From Nannobrachium achirus (lineage: Eukaryota > Chordata > Actinopteri > Myctophiformes > Myctophidae): a stretch of 64,000 nt of DNA. The position numbers and the translations under genes are program-made. The DNA lies in NCBI GenBank assembly GCA_963921795.1, contig OY997647.1, forward strand, positions 57,962,870 through 58,026,869, in the 5' to 3' direction. Positions 58,540 to 64,000 of the stretch are shown here, in pieces (positions within the stretch are counted from its first letter, which is position 1; the number at the start of each line of letters is the position of its first letter). The notes beneath the pieces were generated by a model. The model made no database searches. It was given only the letters and a program-made list of their open reading frames with translations, and had not been told where the DNA came from.

Positions 58540-60280
58540 AAAAATACATTAACAAATGCCATGCTGATGCTACACTATGTCGTCCAATGTAAAAAACAAG
58601 TTCCAGCTTGCAGCTTTAACGCTGAAACATTTACTGTGTGTAATTTACAATGAAGACCCGGGGCAGACAGCCCAATCTTGTTCTGCTCATAAGTACTGCT
58701 CATAAGTTCTAAATCACATCTTGTTGAGGGGAAATGTAGAAAAACTGTGGCCGAAGGAAGTAAACAAGCCTATTGCATTCCTTCTCATGTACCATGTCTT
58801 TGAAGGAATTCTTCACATTATACGAGAATGGACTTTGGCCTAGTTTCCGTGGAATGTTTGTGAGTGAGGGCCTATTATTGTTAAAATGTTTCATGTTCAC
58901 ATGTAAACAGCAAAAGTCAAGGTTTATTGGTTAACAGAAACGTCACGGAAATACAGTGCAGTTTACTGTCTTTAATGCATCTCAACTTCTGGATGCAAAG
59001 TCTATTTTGAGCTCTCATTAAGAACACACTATTGAGAACGATCCAAGAGTGTGTTCCCCAACTAGAACGATTCTCCCATCTCCTCATTTCCTGACGGTAG
59101 GATAAACAAATGGAATTCTTAAGTTCCTGTCAATTCAACTCATGCCAGCCAAAGAACATGAAAGGCTCTCACTAATTGCATCACCCCCAACCCCTGCTCC
59201 TGTGAGAGGGTCTCACATCTGGTCTGGGGGCACAAATGAATGACAACTGTTCCCCTCAACAGGTTCAGGGTATGTATATTTGCTCTGGATCAACAAACCA
59301 GACGCCTCTCGTTGACATCATCAGCCTTTAAGAGGGCAGTGGTCTGGGCCAGGCCTGGCCCTGTATAGGTGCCTCTGAGTGTTCTCAGCTCACACAATGC
59401 ATAGAACAGTGGGAGGAACAAAAGCCTGCATGTATGGGAACAAAATGTTCTCCACAAAGACTTTGCACCTCTCCATTGATTTACAGCACTGAGTGACAGA
59501 CAGTATAAGACTTAACAACAGCCTCGACAACTTCACTCCTGACTGTGATGTTTGGGTAGTTTATTTGCTCACAGCATAAAGAGAAGCTTAATTGTATGAA
59601 TCATGACGTCCCTCAATGTAATAAAGTTAAGCAATGACTGCTAAACAATGTTTGACAATCATTTAACTGTCGAGTAATGAATGTAACACGATTAGTCTTA
59701 CAATGATGCTGCCACAGAACCAAACCCATGCAAGTCTCAGGCAAACTGCTATTGACTGCTATAGCTAGCTGCCCATTACTTTAAGGGTCAAATGTAACAT
59801 AACGTCCCCTTATTGAGGTTATAGGCAACAGCCTCAATATTCTAACAGGACCTGACACACTGTCCATCTGGCAGCTTATCATAAGTTAAACATCACACAT
59901 TTATTAGCTTTGACCGACACTTCATCAGCAGTACAGCCAGCGTAGACATCCCACAGATTGTAGACACATCACCTTTGACCCACTTATCACAGAATTATAT
60001 CCCCTCTGGTCACGAATACATGAATACACGCATGCACACACGCCCACAATTAGGATTTTACCGCATATCCCTGTGTGCACCTGGAATGATCATTTATGGT
60101 TTGACAATGACTCCGGTTGAGATTAACTCCATTGAGACAATGAAGAAGATAATAATCATTATAATAATTGGGAATAAAAACAGTGTTCGGGCTGTTGGAC
60201 TTAAACAGAAACATGATTTAATGGTTCCATCTGGGGGTTCCTGCAGCTATTTTATCATACTGCATCCACACGAACCCTAG
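58540..60280. other. No recognisable gene or element
   Basis: Intergenic DNA with short frames only and no repeat boundaries found. Confidence 0.5.
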
Positions 60281-60284
60281 CGTC

Positions 60285-60352
60285 CTTATCTACAAGTTTA
60301 CAAGTTGCTTTGCGACGCGTTGTGAGCTTGTAGATCTACTATATTCGGCGTA
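60285..60352. repeat. Solitary palindromic cassette
   Basis: ATCTACAAGTTTACAAGTTG on the left, CGACGCGTTGTGAGCTTGTAG on the right. No enclosing TIR pair recognised. Confidence 0.65.
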
Positions 60353-60661
60353 CATAGACATAGGCCTACACAGCTACAGCATGAACATACAGTTGAGTAT
60401 TCTTGGAGCAGCCATACCATGCTGACAGCGCACAGCTCTCAGAGACAGTATGTTCTGTAATATGCACTCAAACCAGCCTGATCTTATCAGTTGTGGTGCC
60501 TATAAAAGGCATGGTGCGACCTTTAGGTCACCCCTTATCAGTGCAAGCTATAGGGGGTGAGGATAGGGCGTGGCCTTGCAAAAATCGGCCACTTCCGCCC
60601 GCCATTTTGGTTGCTAGCATATCTTTCTTGTGAGACTCTTGGATAAAAGGGTCACAGTTCA

Positions 60662-60664
<3 letters not shown>

Positions 60665-60734
<70 letters not shown>
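60665..60734. repeat. (TG)n microsatellite
   Basis: About 35 TG units. Confidence 0.97.
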
Positions 60735-60737
<3 letters not shown>

Positions 60738-60739
60738 TG

Positions 60740-60886
60740 TTATGTAAGTAACTAGTAACTTAGTAGTAAAATGTAGTGGAGTAAAAGTACAATATGTTCA
60801 TCTTGGATGTAGTGGAAAAATATTGGAAATTGTACTTAGGTAATTTACTAGAGTAAATGTACTTAGTTACTTAACATCACTGGTCA
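60740..60886 (-). mobile_element. Fish hAT-type repeat fragment
   Basis: On the minus strand it begins CAGTGATGTTAAGTAACTAA and continues GTACATTTACTCTAG and TACTTTTACTCCACTACATT, a repeat common in fish genomes. Its other end runs into the TG microsatellite. Confidence 0.65.
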
Positions 60887-61361
60887 TTCAATGCACATGG
60901 CTGCAACTGATGATGTGTGTAGCAACCAGGCATTGTGATGCTGATGCTGAACCACACTGATCATCTGTTCATGCATTTCATTGTCAGTCAACTATCTGAC
61001 AAGTACCAGGGAGTGCCCACACCTAACTTTTTGTAATGCTGAATATGTACCCATAACAAAAGGGCATGGGCAATTGGCTGACTATTTGAAAATAAACAAC
61101 CTACAAGCATGCTAATCAGATTGAGGTTTAATAACTCATGGCAGGTCCCTTGGCTTAAACACATTATGCCTACAGGCTAGTAAAATCGGCAGGTTCTCCC
61201 CAACTGATAATTTATATGTAATGAAATAAGCATTGAGTAAGTAAAGAGGACAGATCAGCTGTTGTACATGTGCAAACAACAACAACAACAAAGTAACAAC
61301 ACTGCAGAGCGCTTGGTAAAATAGTGGCGTTTAGCGTTGCTGTGTTATGATTGTAACTTAC

Positions 61362-61581
61362 CCTTATGGAAGTGCCTTGGACACACAACCAAGTGTTTGC
61401 GAATATCCTCAAAGGTTACTTTGTTTCTTCTTACAGCAGACACCCAAGCCATACGACGTCTCTTGGTTATATCATCCATCTGTTCGCCACAGGTTCTCTT
61501 CCAAGCTGGAAATGTGAACATTTTAACTCCGCCGTTTTTATCGCTGACTTCACATCCCACAACGCAGCATTTACGTACCAT
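61362..61581 (-). CDS. THAP zinc-finger domain exon (first coding exon, 73 codons)
   Basis: ATG at 61581 (minus strand) opens MVRKCCVVGC, and the frame holds the THAP C2CH signature: Cys5 (or Cys6), Cys10, Cys67 and His70, with Pro25, Trp46 and Phe71 in the expected places. THAP domains bind DNA and occur at the N-terminus of cellular transcription factors and of P-element-like and Kolobok transposases. After HFHK the frame meets a good donor, G/GTAAGT, so the exon ends in phase 1 at 61362. No AVPTIF-like motif or downstream exon was found towards 53 kb. The frame extends 32 codons upstream, but MV-x-x-C is the normal THAP start. It may be a real gene with distant exons, or a transposase relic. 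Confidence 0.7.
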
Positions 61582-61759
61582 TGCTGGACAAAGATATAAT
61601 CTAGAAAGATGGAAGATACACACCACCGTCACTGCTAGACAAAGATATATAATAGATGGAAGATACGCTGTCTGCACACCACCGTCGCAAGTAAGTAGTT
61701 AGCTCAACAAGTAGAACTACAGACTGACTGATCTTGCTGCATCCAAGACCTAGCAGGAG

Positions 61760-63220
61760 CAATGGCCGCCAAAGTGGGCGGAGTTAAGCCCCGAATCTTG
61801 CGGTGATGTCATAACCGACAGTCCCTATAGTGTCAAGTCACTGTGTATTTTAACTCTCAGGGTGAAAGAGCTAGCGCTGCTGCATTAACGTAACCATATG
61901 ACATCATAATATCATTCTAATCTTATCGGTTAAGTGAGCAATTAAGTTTTAGTAAGCAATTAAAATCGGCCTGCTTACTTTCATTTCATACAGTAGTATG
62001 AGTTTCTTACAGTTTAGTGCAGTAATAAATACAGTAGTGTTATCATTACCGCATATTGTGGCATAACTGTCATAAATGGTATAGCACTATGTAACTTTCC
62101 TCTTCTACCCTGGACTTGGACCTGGTTTCTTTTTCAAATCTTGACCATCAGGTCAAAATTGGTGTCAGATGAGATCCTGTGTCCAGGACAGAGACATGAC
62201 CTTGACACAATCTAAATGTTTCAATAGAAGAGCAGGGAGACAAAATAAACCCACCCCAATTGTATGAGTTATATTGTATTATCATACTATACAGATTGGA
62301 CAACATTATATTTTATTCATTGAATAAAGTTACATAGTGCTGCTTTAACAGTTTTTTGTTAAACATTTTTTCCCAAAATATTGTTGAAAGGCTTATCTTA
62401 TGCAACATCATATTAGCTTGGCTCCAGACCATACAGTAGACCCCACCCACAACACCGAATGGAAGCTTCACAAAGCTTCAGTCTGATAATTAGCTGGCTA
62501 CATTGTATTGTAGTAAATGTTTTGTAGCAAAGTATTATAGTACGGGATATTTTAGCTGGCATGTTTTCAGCAACACATTATAACAGAATTTCTCTCAAGG
62601 ATAAATAATTTAGGCGGGGGGCTGATCCACTGCCCTTGGTCGTGCAGCTACAGAGCTGCTTAGGCTACCATTCAGTGGCATCTGAAATAGTCTGTGTGGT
62701 TGGCATGTCTCTTTGTTTATAGGCTATTATGTTTTCACTTTCATTATAGTTTAAGAATTAGTTTTAGTTTAATTTGTATTAGTTTCAGTATTAGTTACAT
62801 GGGCAAGATTTAGGATATAGGCAGAAAAGTTATAGGCAATTGACTCCTCATCCTCAGTCTCATCATATGCACCAATGCCTCATTTGGTAACAAGCATATC
62901 ATGCCTTTTATGTTGACACATTTGACCAAATTGATCATTTCTGAATACTTAATTGTATATATCTTTTTATTTGAGTTCTTTTGTCGTTTTCAGTTTTCTT
63001 CTTTTCTAGGCTAAACTCTAGATTTTCAGATAATTGAAATGTTGTTTTCCCACACCCAGTTTTAGTTTTAATTAACTCTAACCTTAATTGACACCCTCTC
63101 TGCCAGCACTTTACCCACCCTTCCTTAAAAAAAACTCCCATGCAGAATGACCTGTTTTACCATGAGCTTTGTTCCCACACCTACAACAAGCTTTAAATAA
63201 GTAACCTCCTCTTACAAGTT
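61760..63220. other. No recognisable gene or element
   Basis: A GGGCGG box at 61777-61782 could belong to a promoter for the minus-strand THAP exon. Otherwise AT-rich DNA without features I can support. Confidence 0.4.
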
Positions 63221-63226
63221 ATAGAG

Positions 63227-63252
63227 TTTTTTTTTTGATTGAAGAATTTATT
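63227..63252 (-). terminator. Possible poly(A) signal and A-tail on the minus strand
   Basis: On the minus strand AATAAA (63252-63247) is followed 10 bases later by ten A (63236-63227). That arrangement suggests the 3' end of an inserted retrocopy or retrotransposon. The sequence upstream (63253-64000) has no recognised coding content. Confidence 0.3.
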
Positions 63253-64000
63253 AGAAGTTTGCAATAGAAAAAAGTACAGTTTCATGACAGTACAAATCAC
63301 TGGTACAAGGTCAACTAAAAGGAGATCCTAGAAAGCAGAGGCTTATTTCCACAGGAACCACACTTTAAGTATCTCATATAACATTGAAAGACAGACAGAT
63401 AGAACATAGTACTTTATCTAGGATAATATCAGTTTCAAGAGCATAACATCAAATAGTCTGTGGAGTGAAGAGTGTCAAGCCATGATGACTTTCTCTGCTG
63501 TGATGATCCCTGTAATTAAGCGCTCCAGTAGGCCTAATCCTGTATTTTGGTATAATTTTGTACAGTATGCCTTGTGTATTTGTGTCATTATGCACACTAT
63601 ATACCGTGGAAATTAATTTCTTCCTCGAAGTCAAATCACTAGGCTTACCTATCTAAATAGTACAGTAGACCATGTGTTGTGGAGATGAATGGGCTACTGT
63701 CTATATTGGAACTTAATGAACTGTTTTCTAAATAATTGTTTGAAACTGTATTCCTTCATCTAATTTAATCCAGGTAGGAACTGACCGACAGAGAGATCGA
63801 GAGAACCTTTAAGATCACAGAGGTAAATGCTGATTCAAACTCGATTTGAGGAGTTTAGACAAGTTTCTTCTTTACGAACACTTTATTAGTTTTATTTTTT
63901 TAGCACATGTTTTATTCTCTGACTTATTTATTTTAGCTGCATCTCTTGTTGGTGGTAGGTTCTGTATGGACCAAAACACTGTGACTATCTAATAATAACT

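Overview
The window is nuclear DNA from a ray-finned (teleost) fish. The evidence is one spliced vertebrate gene of seven coding exons with GT-AG introns, very long CA/GT and CT microsatellites, tRNA-derived SINE pieces, and a very dense load of short non-autonomous DNA transposons. I cannot name the species from the sequence alone.

The main gene is mylip (MYLIP/IDOL), a FERM-RING E3 ubiquitin ligase on the + strand. Its coding exons are 15570-15656, 16853-17043, 34506-34691, 42401-42598, 43925-44089, 46205-46613 and 50452-50652. The splice phases agree at every junction and give one 478-residue protein: FERM lobes, a linker with a Cys-x2-Cys pair, a RING, then a C-terminal tail longer than the mammalian one. 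A long 3' UTR probably runs to a poly(A) signal near 53004. Intron 2 is about 17.5 kb and intron 3 about 7.7 kb; both are packed with transposons.

Other genes are sparse. An intronless-looking 279-codon minus-strand frame (10679-11518) is a serine/arginine-rich protein I do not recognise. A minus-strand exon (61362-61581) encodes a THAP zinc-finger domain and ends in a splice donor; I could not find its partner exons.

The most unusual feature is a short palindromic cassette with arms close to GATCTACAAGCTCACAACGC and an AAATAGC-type edge. By eye it occurs about 40 times in 64 kb. It sits inside several otherwise unrelated miniature transposon families. Some have hAT-like 8-bp target-site duplications (TSDs) and different terminal inverted repeats (TIRs): CAGGGGTCTTCAAC, TAGGGCTGTCAC, TAGGGATGGGACGATA, CAGGGGCGTCACA and CAGGSACGTGCA. 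Another inserts at TTAA. In about 18 elements I could match flanking 8-bp duplications base by base, which fixes their boundaries.

Layout: 1-10.5 kb, transposons and foldback elements with no recognised gene; 10.7-11.5 kb, unknown minus-strand ORF; 11.7-15.1 kb, hAT element, giant microsatellite, minisatellite and tRNA-like piece; 15.27-53.0 kb, mylip with its repeat-filled introns; 53-61 kb, foldback and hAT copies, long microsatellites and a 48-bp-arm hairpin; 61.3-61.6 kb, THAP exon; 61.8-64 kb, AT-rich sequence in which I recognise little.
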